Of a stretch of 64,000 bases of DNA, positions 46,330 through 57,753 are shown piece after piece. Source of the stretch: Notamacropus eugenii. Lineage: Eukaryota > Chordata > Mammalia > Diprotodontia > Macropodidae. The stretch is from the NCBI RefSeq assembly GCF_028372415.1, contig NC_092877.1:249813510-249877509 (forward strand), given 5' to 3'. Each line of letters opens with the position of its first letter. Positions within the stretch are counted from its first letter, which is position 1. The notes under the pieces were generated by a model. The model ran no database searches. It was not told the origin of the DNA and worked only from the letters and a program-made list of their open reading frames with translations. The translations under genes were made by a program, and so were the position numbers.

Positions 46330-46890
46330 GCTGTGTACAGAATGATAAAGATATTTACTATTCAGTGTACAATCATATGTATCCAAGACCTACACATATG
46401 TATACTCCCTTACATTAATCTTAATCTAAAGACATTGATGGGAACAGCCTGGGTATTTCTCAGTCATCCCTGACCATTAGTTGACTTAGTGAAGTTTCAG
46501 GCCTAAAAACCACACCTCCCTGTAGCCCGCTTTGGGTTATTTCCTGATGAACTATGTGTAAAATGCCTACACAGTAGATACTAAGACTGCATGTTCCTTT
46601 AATAACTAACTGCTCTTTAACCACTCCCTAATCCTGCCCTGAATCACCTAATTAGCATATTCAGCACATGTTTTACTATAAAATATTCTACATAAACTTT
46701 ACCTGCACCCCTCTAAGGTTGCAGGTTCTCTGAGATTTCTTGCCTGCTGAAAGGCATAACAATAAATATTTACCACCTTGACTTCAGGAATACTGGAGTC
46801 TGTGAGTTCTTTCAGGATAGTCCACCCTGGGAACTCCAGTCTTGGGATTCCTTTGCTTTTGCAACCATAGTCATTCCCACCATTGATTTC
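46330..46890 (+). other. probable solo LTR fossil
   Basis: This has the layout of a retroviral LTR: an AT-mixed U3-like segment, a TATA-box-like ACTATAAAATATTC at about 46674, a GC-richer leader (ACCTGCACCCCTCTAAGG), and AATAAA at about 46762 followed by a U5-like segment ending near CCATAGTCATTCCCACCA. There is no adjoining gag, pol or env. The ends are approximate and the family is unassigned. Divergence cannot be judged without a second copy, so no age is given. Confidence 0.5.
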
Positions 46891-47974
46891 CAAACTTGCA
46901 ACTTAAATGCAAGTTAAGAACTTACTATATATTGTAATTAGTTTCCATCATTGTTGAAAAAGCATCAATATATATCGATAACTGTCAAACTAAGGGATTT
47001 TTTTTTTAATTTAAGAGCCAAAATGCAGTATTTACTAACAAGTAAATTGAAAAGTACTCACCCAAAGTAAGTAGTAGATAGTAAAAAGAACTCTTAGTTA
47101 TCTTTTATGAATTTCAATCATTTGTGCTATAGAAATTCTGTTGCTGAGCCACTATTAGTGACATTTATAATATCAGGAAAAATGGGAGCTACATTACAGT
47201 ACCTAAGGAATAAATGTTGTATTACTTTTAAAAAGGAAAAATAAAAAGAGAGAGAGAATCAAGTCTGAAAGTTACAGGTCAGTGAACTTGAATTGAATTC
47301 CTAAGACCTTTGTAAAACAGATCTAGGAAGAGAGTTAATAAACACCCAGAAAAGGAAGTAATAATTAAAATTATGCAATATGACTTAATCAAGAAAAGGT
47401 CATAATTCTTATTCCTTTTGTGATAAGGTTACTAAACTAGTAGATCAGGGAAATTATAAATATATACTAGATTTTTACAAAATATTTTATAAAAACAACA
47501 GATTTCATTCTTGTTGATAAAGTAAGGAGATTGTAGTTGTACAATTTGATGATAATCAAAGGTCTGGAAGAAAAAGTAGTCTTTAGTAGTCTTATATAGA
47601 CTTAAGCACAAGGTTTCCATTTGAGTTTCCTAGGACCTCCTTTTAAGTGTAAAGAAAATAAAGCTATTATGACAACTCATTGAGTCCAGATATTTAACAA
47701 GCCCCCAGCTCATCCAATTTTATTATTATCTAACCTACATCTTATTTACAACTGCATATGACATCAAATACTTAGCCAAAATCTAGGTTAACTTCAGCTA
47801 CAGTGTAATTGTTGTACTAAAAAAGTAAATTTAGTTTGGCATGATCTCTTTTTGACAATGCTATAATGGCATTTTGTAATCTAGATTTCCTCTCATAAAT
47901 GATGATAGTTGCTTTTTCCTTCCTGGAGTTAAAATGCAATCTAGTGTTAGCCCAAAAATTTTATAAGTGAACAT
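46891..47974. other. unassigned AT-rich sequence
   Basis: No gene or repeat recognised. Confidence 0.45.
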
Positions 47975-48062
47975 TATATGTGTATATATATATATATATA
48001 TACATATATATATACACATATATATGTATATGTACATATATATGTGTGTATGTATATATATA
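47975..48062. repeat. (TA)n-rich microsatellite
   Basis: TA units with periodic CA and TG changes, partly self-complementary. Confidence 0.93.
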
Positions 48063-48104
48063 AAATATATAAAATGAAAAATAGCTTTAATCAATTAAAT
48101 GGTT

Positions 48105-48265
48105 CAAGGATTCTTAACTTTTGTGTGTATAATACAACCCCTTTCAATTTCTGTTAAAAAGTATGTCCCTTTTCTCAAAATAATGTTTTTAAATGCATGA
48201 AATTAAAAGTGTATATTTCAAAGGAAATGTGTGTATATATACAAAATCACCGATTAAGAACCCTT
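48105..48265. mobile_element. short non-autonomous hAT remnant
   Basis: Terminal repeats CAAGGATTCTTAACTTTT (left) and GATTAAGAACCCTT (right) are decayed CAGGGGTTCTTAACC-type hAT ends. The interior has 'CTCAAAATAATGTTTTTAAA' and 'AAATGCATGAAATTAAAAGT', as in a widespread mammalian hAT family whose name I cannot give with certainty. It is about 160 bases. Confidence 0.68.
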
Positions 48266-50649
48266 AAATTATCTTTGTTCTCCTCCCCAATAAAACTATG
48301 GAAAATATTTGTCCTATAAGTTTATCTCTCCTTTCCCAGTTTTAAACCCTCAATATATTATTAGCTTAAGAAAACTGATATTATTGTCCATTTATTAAAA
48401 CTGGCAAATAATGAAGCATAAAGACCAAATGTCAAAGCAACGTTTTGTAGTGATGTATATTGTAGTCAAAGTCATATCCAAAAAGTAGGCAAAAGGAGAA
48501 ATTGCTGAGTAGAATTCCACTTACCCACCATTCAGCTCTCACCTCTTCTAATAAACTGTACTCGTAGTTCAAATCAATTCTTTTCAGAATGCTGTTAATT
48601 CAATTAATTTCAGAATCACATTTTAATCAATTTTCTTCAGAAATATCAGTTAACACTTCAGTCCTCCAATGCCACTCAAATCTTCTCACAGATTCTCCGC
48701 ACAGAGTGTTCTCCACAGAATACCTTCTCTCACAGACTCCTGCCGTGATACTTAACTGTCAATAATATTCTCAGAGATTTTTTTTAAAGGCACAGGGTCA
48801 GTATTCAAAGTTTGTGATCCTATATCTTGGCAACCCAAGAGGCTCATTAGTAATAGAATAGATGCTATAATTAATTCTCAAAACTGTTTACTAATTATAT
48901 TACATGTTTTAGAGTATTTATTTGATTACTTTTAAAGGATGGCAATTCTCAGCAAAGCAAAGTCTGACTTACAATAACACATAATTGCCCTTCATAACAA
49001 ATCTATAAAGTCTATCCTAATTAAGGAATTTATAAATAGCTTTCCTTTGTTACAAATATTAGTTCTAGTTCAGCCTTGAGTCAATAATATACACTCATTG
49101 GCTTCTTGATATAGATTTTTCTAAATCTCATTTTTATTGATATCTTCTATTTCAATCAAATTCACACTCAAAGTGGAGTGTGAGAGTTGTGATACAGTGA
49201 ATAAGCAGGTGACCTCAGGGACAAATTCAGGAACTCCAACCTTTCTATGCTAATGGTTCATTTTTTTAAAAAAATAATGCTCTCTTGAGTGGTGTTCAAT
49301 GGCAGTATTGTATGAATGCTCTGGTATATGCTCAACAAATTGCAAATATCATACAAATTATTTCTCTAACATGCTCAAATCCACGTAAAATGGATGAATT
49401 TTTTTCTATAATGATAGAGCCATCTTCTTAAAGGCTTACAGAAAATCTTTCTTTAGAGCATGCAATTGATGAGTAACATCAAAAAACACAGAAATACAGG
49501 GAGGGAAAAAATCGAACAAGGCATAGAGGATGCAATTAGGTTCACTTCTTTCTCTTCTTCTCTTAACATATTCCCATATAGATTAAAAGAGAGGGATAGT
49601 AAAGAAGTGAACTATGATCAAAATTTAATGTTTCTTACATATGTCCTTTGGGGTAACAGAAAGAAAAAGAAACAATAAACTGAATTTTTGTCTCTTACCA
49701 ATTGCTATAAATTTCAAATCACCTGGTTTTTAGGTTTAATTTATTCTTCGTATGAACTCATATTCTCTGCTTTTGCTCTGTAATCTAAGTGCTTATCTGT
49801 CTAACTTTTGACCTTGCCACTCCAGCTTCACTGCTTAATCAACAAGCCTTCCAAGAAAATGAAATATTTATAAGAAATCTCTTCTTTTAGGCTACTAGAA
49901 CCCCCAAATACACCAAACTTTCTTCAATGTCTTCTAATAGTCATGCTAAAGGATTGTTACTCATTCAATGAAAGTTCTCATAAATCTTATGGGTGGTCAT
50001 CCCAAGTTCGCTGTTCCCATGGAAATTTTCTTGAAATTTCCTGAATCTCAGCCAGCTAGGATTACGACTTTTACATCACCTTAATTACATATATATGTAT
50101 GTAAATATGTATGTATGTATACATATATATGCACACATACACACGTGTATAAAATGTATTATGTAAATATGTATTGTTTATTTTGTGTTGGTCTTAAATC
50201 TCTACTTCTATTATAACTTATTTAAAACCTATTGAGTGGCAGGGTTATTTCAATTATCATATCAATGAAAATGGGAAATTAATAGATAGTGATGACTAGC
50301 TAATATCTAGATTTTGCTGTGAACATTCCGAACAATATTATCCTGATTTTTTGGTTTTTATTAAAAAAATCATGTGACTTATTTTGTACTCAGAAAACTA
50401 ATACTGAAGGTTTTAATTTTAAATTATTTAAGCATCTCAATGACTATGAAATCAGTATCTGTCACTAGAGTTGTCAATCTCAGTCACACAAAACAAAAAT
50501 CATATCTGTTAATATAAATTTTAGATATTGTTAACATTATTGCTTTAGGAAACCTAGAATTATAACTAACAGATAAAATTATAGCACAAAGCATAGATTT
50601 AAAGATGAAAAGAAACTCAGAGGCCATATAGTTCATCCATATTATTTAA
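48266..50649. other. unassigned AT-rich sequence
   Basis: About 2.4 kb with no recognisable gene. It has a TA/TG-rich patch at 50085-50160. A C/T-richer stretch at 48520-48770 is unassigned. Confidence 0.45.
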
Positions 50650-51395
50650 AAGAACAACATGGCTAGCCAATCAGAGTTGTGCTTTCTGAAACATAGTTTG
50701 AATGCCTGGTAGTTCAGTTAGAGTAAGAACTTCAGTGTATGGTACATTATCCTGTCAGGTGATGTGCAGAATCTTCTTCAGATAATTCAAATGGAAGTGA
50801 TTCAGTTTTCTGGAATGGCACTGATAGGCTGTCCAGGTTTCACAGGCATAAAACGATGAGATCAACATAATGGCTCTATAGACCTTCAGTTTGGTAGTCC
50901 ACCTAATAAATCTTCTCTCCTACACTTTCTTTCAGAGCCTCCAAAACACTAATCTAGCTCTGGCAATGTGTGCTTCATTCTCATTATCAATGTGTGCATC
51001 TCTGGAAGGTATACTACCAAGGTAAGTGGACTTATCCACAGTATTCAAAATCTCCATTTGCAGTGGCCAATGGTTCCACATACTGATGATGTGGTGGTGA
51101 CTGATGGAGCACCTGTATTTTTTGGTGTTAATTGTTAGGCCAAAAGATGCACAGGAACAGCAGAGAATTGATCCATACTGTGTTGCTTCTCAGCTTCAGA
51201 GGTTGCATTGAGTGCATAATCATCTGCAAACAGAAAATCATGCACCAACGCTCCCTCCACTTTGGTCTTGGAGTGTAGGCTTTTCAAGTTCAAGAATTTA
51301 CCATCAGTGTTGTAGCTAAGCACGATGCCATGTTGATCCTCATTGAAAGCATTTGAAAACATGGCTGAAAACATCATTCTAAAAAGCACGGGAAT
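50650..51395 (-). mobile_element. RTE LINE, inverted 5' part, minus strand
   Basis: The minus strand encodes RTE-clade reverse-transcriptase sequence. From 51389 it reads FSAMFSNAFNEDQHGIVLSY, then VHDFLFADDYALNATSEAEK, which holds the catalytic FADD. It then continues in broken frames toward the C-terminus at 50700 (STYLGSIPSRDAHIDNE, and a degraded end like 'LPGIQTMFQKAQL'). It faces a plus-strand piece of RTE that carries the adjoining 3' part. Confidence 0.88.
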
Positions 51396-51410
51396 AACTC
51401 AAACTAAATT

Positions 51411-51885
51411 GCCAAGCATTCAAACTCTGCTTCAGAGAGCACAGCTCTGGTGGACTGGTCATGTTAAAATTCAAAGTGTATACTAACCAAAATGACTATT
51501 TTATGGAGAACTTGCAAAGGGCAAGTATTCACAGGGAGGTCAGAAATGACACAAGGCCAATCTCAAGGTCTCTTTAAGAACTTTGGAATTGATTGTGACA
51601 TGGGAGACACTGGCATAGGATCGCTCAGCATGTCATACACACAACAGTGAAGGTTCTGTGCTCTATGAGCAAAGTAGAATTGAAAAAGCTTAAAGGGAAT
51701 GTAAGATGCACAAATTTAGAGTATCCACCCCAAATATTCATGTGAATATTTGTACCTGACCTGTGGTAAAGCGTTGTGAGCTTGTATTGCTCTGATCAGG
51801 TACAAGTCAGACACATTGAAACTTGACTTTGGCATAGTGATGCCACTTTAGTTCTTTTTAAAAATGAAGAACAAAGACCATTAGT
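51411..51885 (+). mobile_element. RTE LINE 3' part, plus strand
   Basis: It begins CTAAATTGCCAAGCATTCAA and passes through a coding remnant ('CTGGTGGACTGGTCATG', RTE motif L-x-WTGH). It ends with the RTE 3' tail at 51860-51885 (AAAAATGAAGAACAAAGACC). About 62 bases at its start are homologous (about 79 percent by eye) to the far end of the minus-strand piece at 50655-50725. Confidence 0.85.
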
Positions 51886-51941
51886 TAAAAAATGATGAAA
51901 TAAATACCTAAAAAGGTCACATAACTAATGAGTGTCAGGGC
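51886..51941 (-). mobile_element. MIR, left part, minus strand
   Basis: AAGGTCACATAACTAATGAG followed by TGTCAG matches the MIR middle in reverse. The element appears to continue at 53198 beyond the L1 fragment. Confidence 0.6.
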
Positions 51942-53197
51942 AGTGCCAAGATAGGGGAGTAAAAGCAGCAACTTGCTTGAGTTCTCTAAAACCACTCCAA
52001 ATACCTGTAAAATACAACTCTAAAGAAATTTTAGATCTACAAAGCCCACAAAATGACAGTGTGAAACATATCTCCAGCGCAAGACAAGCTTAAAGGTTGA
52101 CAGGAAAGATATATTGCACTGGGCCAGGAGAGGAGCACAATCTGGTCTGGACTGTGCCAGTGTAGACAAGGCCAGAGCAGGCCTGAATCTCTGGTAGCTA
52201 TGGCAGTTTCCAGACTTTTCAAACCACAACCACCAAAAACAGCACAGTTCAGTGGTAAAAATCTATGGGACCTGGGTGAAAGAGGAGCACAGTCAGTCTG
52301 GGGTCCAGTTCCAGGGATGGGTAACAGAGGTGGCTGTGTGGACAGTGTCAGCAGCAACAGCAGAGACTGCTTTCAGAGCTCTGGGCCCACAGACAGTGGG
52401 GGAGTAAGCAGCTGATAAAAAGAAAAGAACATGAAACCTGAAACAGTACACCCACCCCCACCCAATACACACTGGAAGCAGAGTCCTCGCCTTGACAAGA
52501 GTTAGAAAGTCAAGTATTGGGCTAGAAAGATGAGCAAACTCCATTAAAAAAAAAACAAAAAACAAAACAAGAAACAAAACAAAACTCAGAATATAGAATC
52601 TTACTTTTGTAACAAAGGAGATGAAAACATATAACCAGAAGAAGAAAACAAAGTCAAAACTCCTACATTCACAGCCTCCAAGAAAAATATGAATTGGTTG
52701 CAGTCCTTGGAAGAATTCACAAAGAATTTTGAAAATCAAGTAAGAGAAGTAGAGGAAAAATTGGGAAGAGAAATGAGAGTGATTTAAGAAAATCATTAAA
52801 AGTGAGACTATAGCTTGCTAAAGGAGACACAAAAAATACTGAAGAAAAATACCTTAAAAAATAGCCTAACTTAAATGGTAAGAGAAATCCAAAAAGCCAA
52901 TGAAGAGAAAAAAATAATTAGAACCAAGTAAATGCAAGCTAATGACTTTATAAGAAATCAAGAAATTTAAAACAGGACCAAAAGAATGAAAAGATAGAAG
53001 ACGTTGTGAAATATCTCATTGGTAAAAAACCCTTGAACTGGAAAATCGATCCAGAAAAGATAATTTAAAACATATTGAACTACCTGAAAGTCATGATCAA
53101 AAAATGAGACTAGATATCATCTTTCAAGGAATTATCAAGGAAAACTGCCCTGATTTTCTAGAACCAGAGTAAAACAGAAATTGAAAGAATCCAATGA
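51942..53197 (+). mobile_element. L1 5' fragment, 3'-truncated, plus strand
   Basis: It starts with the L1 5' end (GGCAGTGCCAAGATAGGGGA), then a 5' UTR of about 700 bases, an A-rich stretch (52543-52586) and broken ORF1. It stops in ORF1 at 'GAAAGAATCC' with no 3' UTR or poly(A), and MIR sequence resumes directly. It is older and more diverged than the similar fragment at 23901-25567, and no clear target-site duplication remains. Confidence 0.75.
52640..53197 (+). pseudogene. L1 ORF1 remnant, 3'-truncated
   Basis: Broken frames correspond to ORF1: a block like 'EEFTKNFENQVREVEEKLGREMRVI' (about 52708-52785), a degraded coiled coil, 'VVKYLIG' (about 53000), ENRSRKDNLKHIELPESHDQ (about 53040) and 'IIKENCPDFLEPE' (about 53135). 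It ends before the RNP1-like strand of the RRM. Confidence 0.8.
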
Positions 53198-53245
53198 CTT
53201 CTTTCTCCAAATCTAGTCTATTTTTCACTGTATTTGTTGGTTGAA
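53198..53245 (-). mobile_element. MIR, right part, minus strand
   Basis: GACTTCTTTCTCCAAATCTA then GTCTATTTTTCACTGTA matches the MIR head side in reverse (CTTCCTGACTCCAAATCCAG...TCCACTGTA), in sequence with the piece ending at 51941. Confidence 0.6.
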
Positions 53246-54261
53246 TAATTGAATTATCAAAAGAAATAGTAAATACAAGAAAAGAAATACAATGTAGGAT
53301 GTGATGTGGCTGTTTAATTTATATTTGAAAATATTTGTAAAAATCATGCTATTATGTAGAAATATCCATATACCTCTCGGAAAGCATAAGCTCTTTAAAG
53401 AAAGAAAGCTAATTAAAGGTGGCAAAGATAGAATCTAGAAAAAGAATACACACAATGTTGAATGAGAGTGTTCTGATCATAATTATCTTGATGCACTCCT
53501 CTGTAGTAACAAAAGTATTTGATTTGTTTTTAATAGATTGAATAAATATCAACATTCTTGGGAGATTGTATCTTTCATGTTTTCATTAAGCACCATCTAA
53601 AAGTATTCAATTACTGTGCCAACTGTCATTAGAATAAAATAGGAGGATGATGTTGTGATAAATTCCCAAAGTATCCTTACCTCCACTACAGTATTACATT
53701 TTTGCTTTATTTACATACGTATACAAACATATATACATGTGTATATATTTATATATGCACATGCATGTGTATCTGTCTATCTAGAAAATCTTCTTTACTT
53801 GTTTATAACCACATTGTTGGTTTCCAACCAACAAAAGGAGCAAAAGTCAAAATATGCAATAATGTGCATCTTACAATTTGTCCCAGAGACTAATAATTTG
53901 GGTGAATGAGGATTGATGTGAACAATATCTATAGCTACCAAATATAAAACACATTTTCACTTCCATTTTTACTCTGTTTTTCATTAAAAAAAATTATAAT
54001 AAGCATGTATTTTTTGGTACACAGTATAACTTTGAAATGTTTACTCATAGTAATTATAACTCCTCTCTGTTTTTATATTTCAATTTGAATTAGACTATGT
54101 TCCTCAAGGCTCTACTGCACTGAGGTTGAGAGGACTACAAAATCATTTATTCACTTATTTAATAAATTTATAATAAAATTATAAAATAATAAAATTATTT
54201 AAATAATAAAATTATGTATTCACTTAACAGGTGCAAGGGCCTTTAGACCAGGACACACATA
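53246..54261. other. unassigned AT-rich sequence
   Basis: No gene seen. TA/TG-rich patch at 53705-53775 and AAATTAT-type low complexity at 54150-54220. Confidence 0.45.

Positions 54262-54311
<50 letters not shown>
54262..54311. repeat. (CA)n microsatellite
   Basis: About 25 nearly perfect CA units. Confidence 0.97.
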
Positions 54312-54312
<1 letters not shown>

Positions 54313-54369
54313 GAATACTTGTGGTCTAGAGAGATCTGCAGACATTTTCAGGTTCAGTCAGCCAGTTAG

Positions 54370-55150
54370 TCAAGAAGCATTTAATAAGCGCATATTATGG
54401 GTCATGTTCTATGCCAAGCTAAGGAGATACAAAGAAAGAAAACCACAAACTGTCTATGCTCTCATACCCTCAAGAAGTTCAATAATAGGAGGCAAATATT
54501 CAAAATTAACTACTAAAAAGATAAATATGTGGGATTTTAGCTGTAATTTGAAGGAATCCTGGGAGGCCTGGAGATGGAGAGAAGGGAGAAAATTCCAAGA
54601 TAAAATTTCTAATGTGAGAAATAACACGGGGGACACTGTCACTGAGTTCATAAGTACTTAGGGTGAGAAAAAGATAGAGAAGGCAGAAATGGTCAGGTTC
54701 TGAATGGATTTGAAGGCCAAACTAAGAATTTGAGGGTTTTATATTTGATCCTGGAGGTGAAATAGAATCATTGGAGTTTATTGAATAGGGGCTAATATGG
54801 TCTGATCCCTTTGTCTAGGAAGCTGAGTAAAAGAAGAACTGAAGAGGGAGACATAAAACCGAGAAACCACTTAAAAGGCTATTATAAAAATCCAGGCATA
54901 GAGGTCATGGCATCTTGCAACAGGGTGATGGTGGTGTGAGAGAAGAGGACAGAACTTAGAAAAAATTGTACATGAAGTGAGGCAATAAGAAGTCATAAAT
55001 GACAGGTAGGTTGTGAATCTGGGTGACTGGGTACCTGAGAGGATGATGGTAGAACCATTGATAGATGGAAAGGTCAGAAAAAAACTACAATCAAGAAAGA
55101 GAGAAGTTTCAGTGAGATTTAGATCATGAAAAAAGTGGGAAAGGAAAAAT
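54370..55150 (-). mobile_element. L2 LINE 3' part, minus strand
   Basis: The L2 reads in reverse from its 3' end: AAGCATTTAATAAGCGCATA, then 'TCTATGCTCTCATACCCTCA', 'GATTTTAGCTGTAATTTGAA', 'TTGATCCTGGAGGTGAAATA' and 'GGCATAGAGGTCATGGCATC'. It fades out after about 55150. Confidence 0.85.
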
Positions 55151-55630
55151 TTTAAGGCAAAAATAGATTTGTGTCCTATGGAGAAGATGCTCTCAGAAAG
55201 CACAATGCAAGAGGTAAATAGTTTGGGGGATTAAGAAGGCGATGAAGACAAGAGGAACCAGAGAATGGATAGTAGTAAGACAGAGAATGGGTTTCAATAA
55301 TGATAACTGCAACAGGGAGAGCCTGATGGAGTGGGAGCTTGCTAATCATTGAGGTATAGGTTCAGGTAGCCTACCAGCCTCCTTGGTGTAGAGCCTCACT
55401 GTGAATTCCTCTCTTGCCATATGCAGCAGTACGTAGCTAGAAAGATGAAAATGAAAAATTGGGAAGTGAAGGTCCCTTTGATCAGCAGATAGGTTCAGAC
55501 AAGTGACTGTTGGATGGAGCAAGATGGAATGAAATATCCTTCCTTCTCTGCCAGCTATGCTAAAACCTGGTATGACACAGGCCGTAAATGGCTGAAATTG
55601 GACTTAAAATCAGGTCCCATAAAATTTCTT
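55151..55630. other. unassigned sequence
   Basis: Possibly more diverged L2 at first. No gene recognised. Confidence 0.4.
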
Positions 55631-56467
55631 TATTTTTTTTTTTGTATTTAATTTTATTTATTTAAGTTTTCAACATTCATTTCCACAAAATTTTGGGTTC
55701 CAACTTTTCTCTCCATTTCTCCCCTCCCCCCACCCCAAAACGCCAAGTATTTCAATTACCCTTATCACCAATCTGCCCTCCCTTCTAACATCTCTCCTTT
55801 CCCTTATCCCCGGTTTCTCTTTTGTCCTGTAGGGCCAGATAACTTTCTATATCCCATTACCTGTATTTCTTATTTCCTAGTAGCAAGAACAATACTCAAC
55901 AGCTGCTCCTATAACTTTGAGTTCCAACTTCTCTTCATCCCTCCCTCCCTACCCATTCCCTTTGGGAAGGCAAGCAATTCAATATAGGCCATATCTGTGT
56001 AGTTTTGAAAATGACTTCCATAATAGTCGTGTTGTGGAAGACTAACTATATTTCCCTCCACCATATCCTGCCACCCATTTCTTCTATTCTCTCTTTTGAT
56101 CCTGTCCCTCTCTAAGAATGTTGACTTCTACTTGCTCCCTCCTCCCACTGCCCTCCCTTCTATCATCCCCCACACCCTACTTATCCCCTCCTCCCCCACT
56201 TTCCTGTATTGTAAGATAGGTTTTCATAACAAAATGAGTGTGCATTTTATTCCTTCCTTTAGTCGATTGTGATGAGAGTAAGCTTCACGTTTTTTCTCTC
56301 ACCTCCTCTTTTTTCCCCTCTACTAAAAAGTCTTTTACTTGCCTCTTTTATGAGAGATAATTTGCCCCATTCCATTTCTCCCTTTCTCCTCCCAATATAT
56401 TTCTCTCTCACCTCTTAATTTCATTTGTTTAAGATATGATCCCATTCTATTCAATTCACCTTGTGCT

Positions 56468-56513
56468 CTCTGTCTCTCTCTCTCTATGTGTGTGTGTGTA
56501 TGTGTGTGTGTGT
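56468..56513. repeat. TC-TG microsatellite inside HAL1 copy B
   Basis: TCTCTCTCTCTC runs into about 14 TG units with one TATG. It lies at the same element position as 32212-32267. Confidence 0.95.
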
Positions 56514-56654
56514 AATCTCACCAACTACCCAGATACAGAAAACAGTTTCAAGAGTTACAAATATTGTCTTTCCATGTAGGAATGTAAACAGTTCAGCTTT
56601 AGTAAGTCCCTTATGACTTCCTTTTGCTGTTCACCTTTTCATGCTTCTCTTCAT

Positions 56655-57753
56655 TCTTGTGTTTGAAAGTCAAATTTTCTTTTCAGCTCTGGTCTTTTCA
56701 TCAAGAATGCTTGAAAGTCCTCTATTTCAATGAAAGACCATTTTTCCCACTGAGGTATTATACTCAGTTTTGCTGGGTAGGTAATTCTTGGCTTTAGTCC
56801 TAGTTTTTTTGACTTCTGGAATATAATATTCCACGCCCTTCAGTCCTTTAATGTAGAAGCTGCTAGATGTTGTGTTATCCTGATTGTATTTCCACAATAC
56901 TTGAATTGTTTCTTTCTAGCTACTTGCAATATTTTCTCCTTGACCTGGGAACCCTGGAATTTGGCCACAATGTTCCTAGGAGTTTCTCTTTTTGGATCTC
57001 TATCAGGAGGTGATTGGTGGATTCTTTCAATATTCATTTTGCCCCCTGGTTCTAGAATATCAGGAGAGTTTTCCTTGATAATTTCATGAAAGATGATGTC
57101 TAGGCTCTTTTTTTGATCATAGCTTTCAGCTAGTCCCATAATTTTTAAATTTTCTCTCTTGGATGTATTTTCCAGGTCAGTTGTTTTTCCAATGAGTTAT
57201 TTCACATTGTCTTCCATTTTTTCATTCTTTTGGTTTTGTTTTATGATTTCTTGGTTTGTCATAAAGTCATTAGCCTCTATCTATTTCATTCTAATTTTTA
57301 AAGAACTATTTCCTTCAGAGAGCTCTTGAACCTCCTTTTCCATTTGGCTAATTCTGCTTTTTAAAGCATTCTTCTCCTCATTGGCTTTTTGAACCTCTTC
57401 TGCCAATTGAGTTAGCCTATTTTTAAAGGTGTTATTTTCTCCACCATTTTCTTGGCTCTCTTTTAGCAAGGTGTTGACCCAGTTTTCATGTTTTTCTTGT
57501 ATCTCTCTCATTTCTGTTCTCAATTTTTCCTCCACCTCTCTTACTTGATTTTCAAAATCCTTTTTGAGCTCTTCCATGACCTAAGACCACTGAATATTTA
57601 TTTTGGATTTTGGGGATACAGAAGCCTTGACTTTTATGTCTTTCCCTGATGTTAAGCATTGTTCTTCCTCCTCTGAAAGGATGGGAGAAGATATCTGTTC
57701 ACCAAGAAAGTAACCTTCTGTAGTCTTAATTTTTTTTCCTATTTTTTAGACAT
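56655..57753 (-). pseudogene. HAL1 copy B ORF1, broken
   Basis: The start ATG is near 57753, but a stop follows within the first codons. From Met 57577 (MEELKKDFENQVREVEEKL) the coiled coil is open for 98 codons to 57281. A stop lies just after, then a further stop in the coiled-coil end. The RRM and the CTD start are open at 57139-56840 (MGLAESYDQKKSLDIIFHE; PRNIVAKFQGSQVKEKIL; ITQHLAASTLKD). The C-terminus is degraded. It has more lesions than copy A and fewer than copy C. Confidence 0.88.

Noticed and set aside
52293-52796. 167-codon minus-strand Phe-rich frame
   Set aside because: It is antisense to the A-rich L1 5' UTR and ORF1 start.
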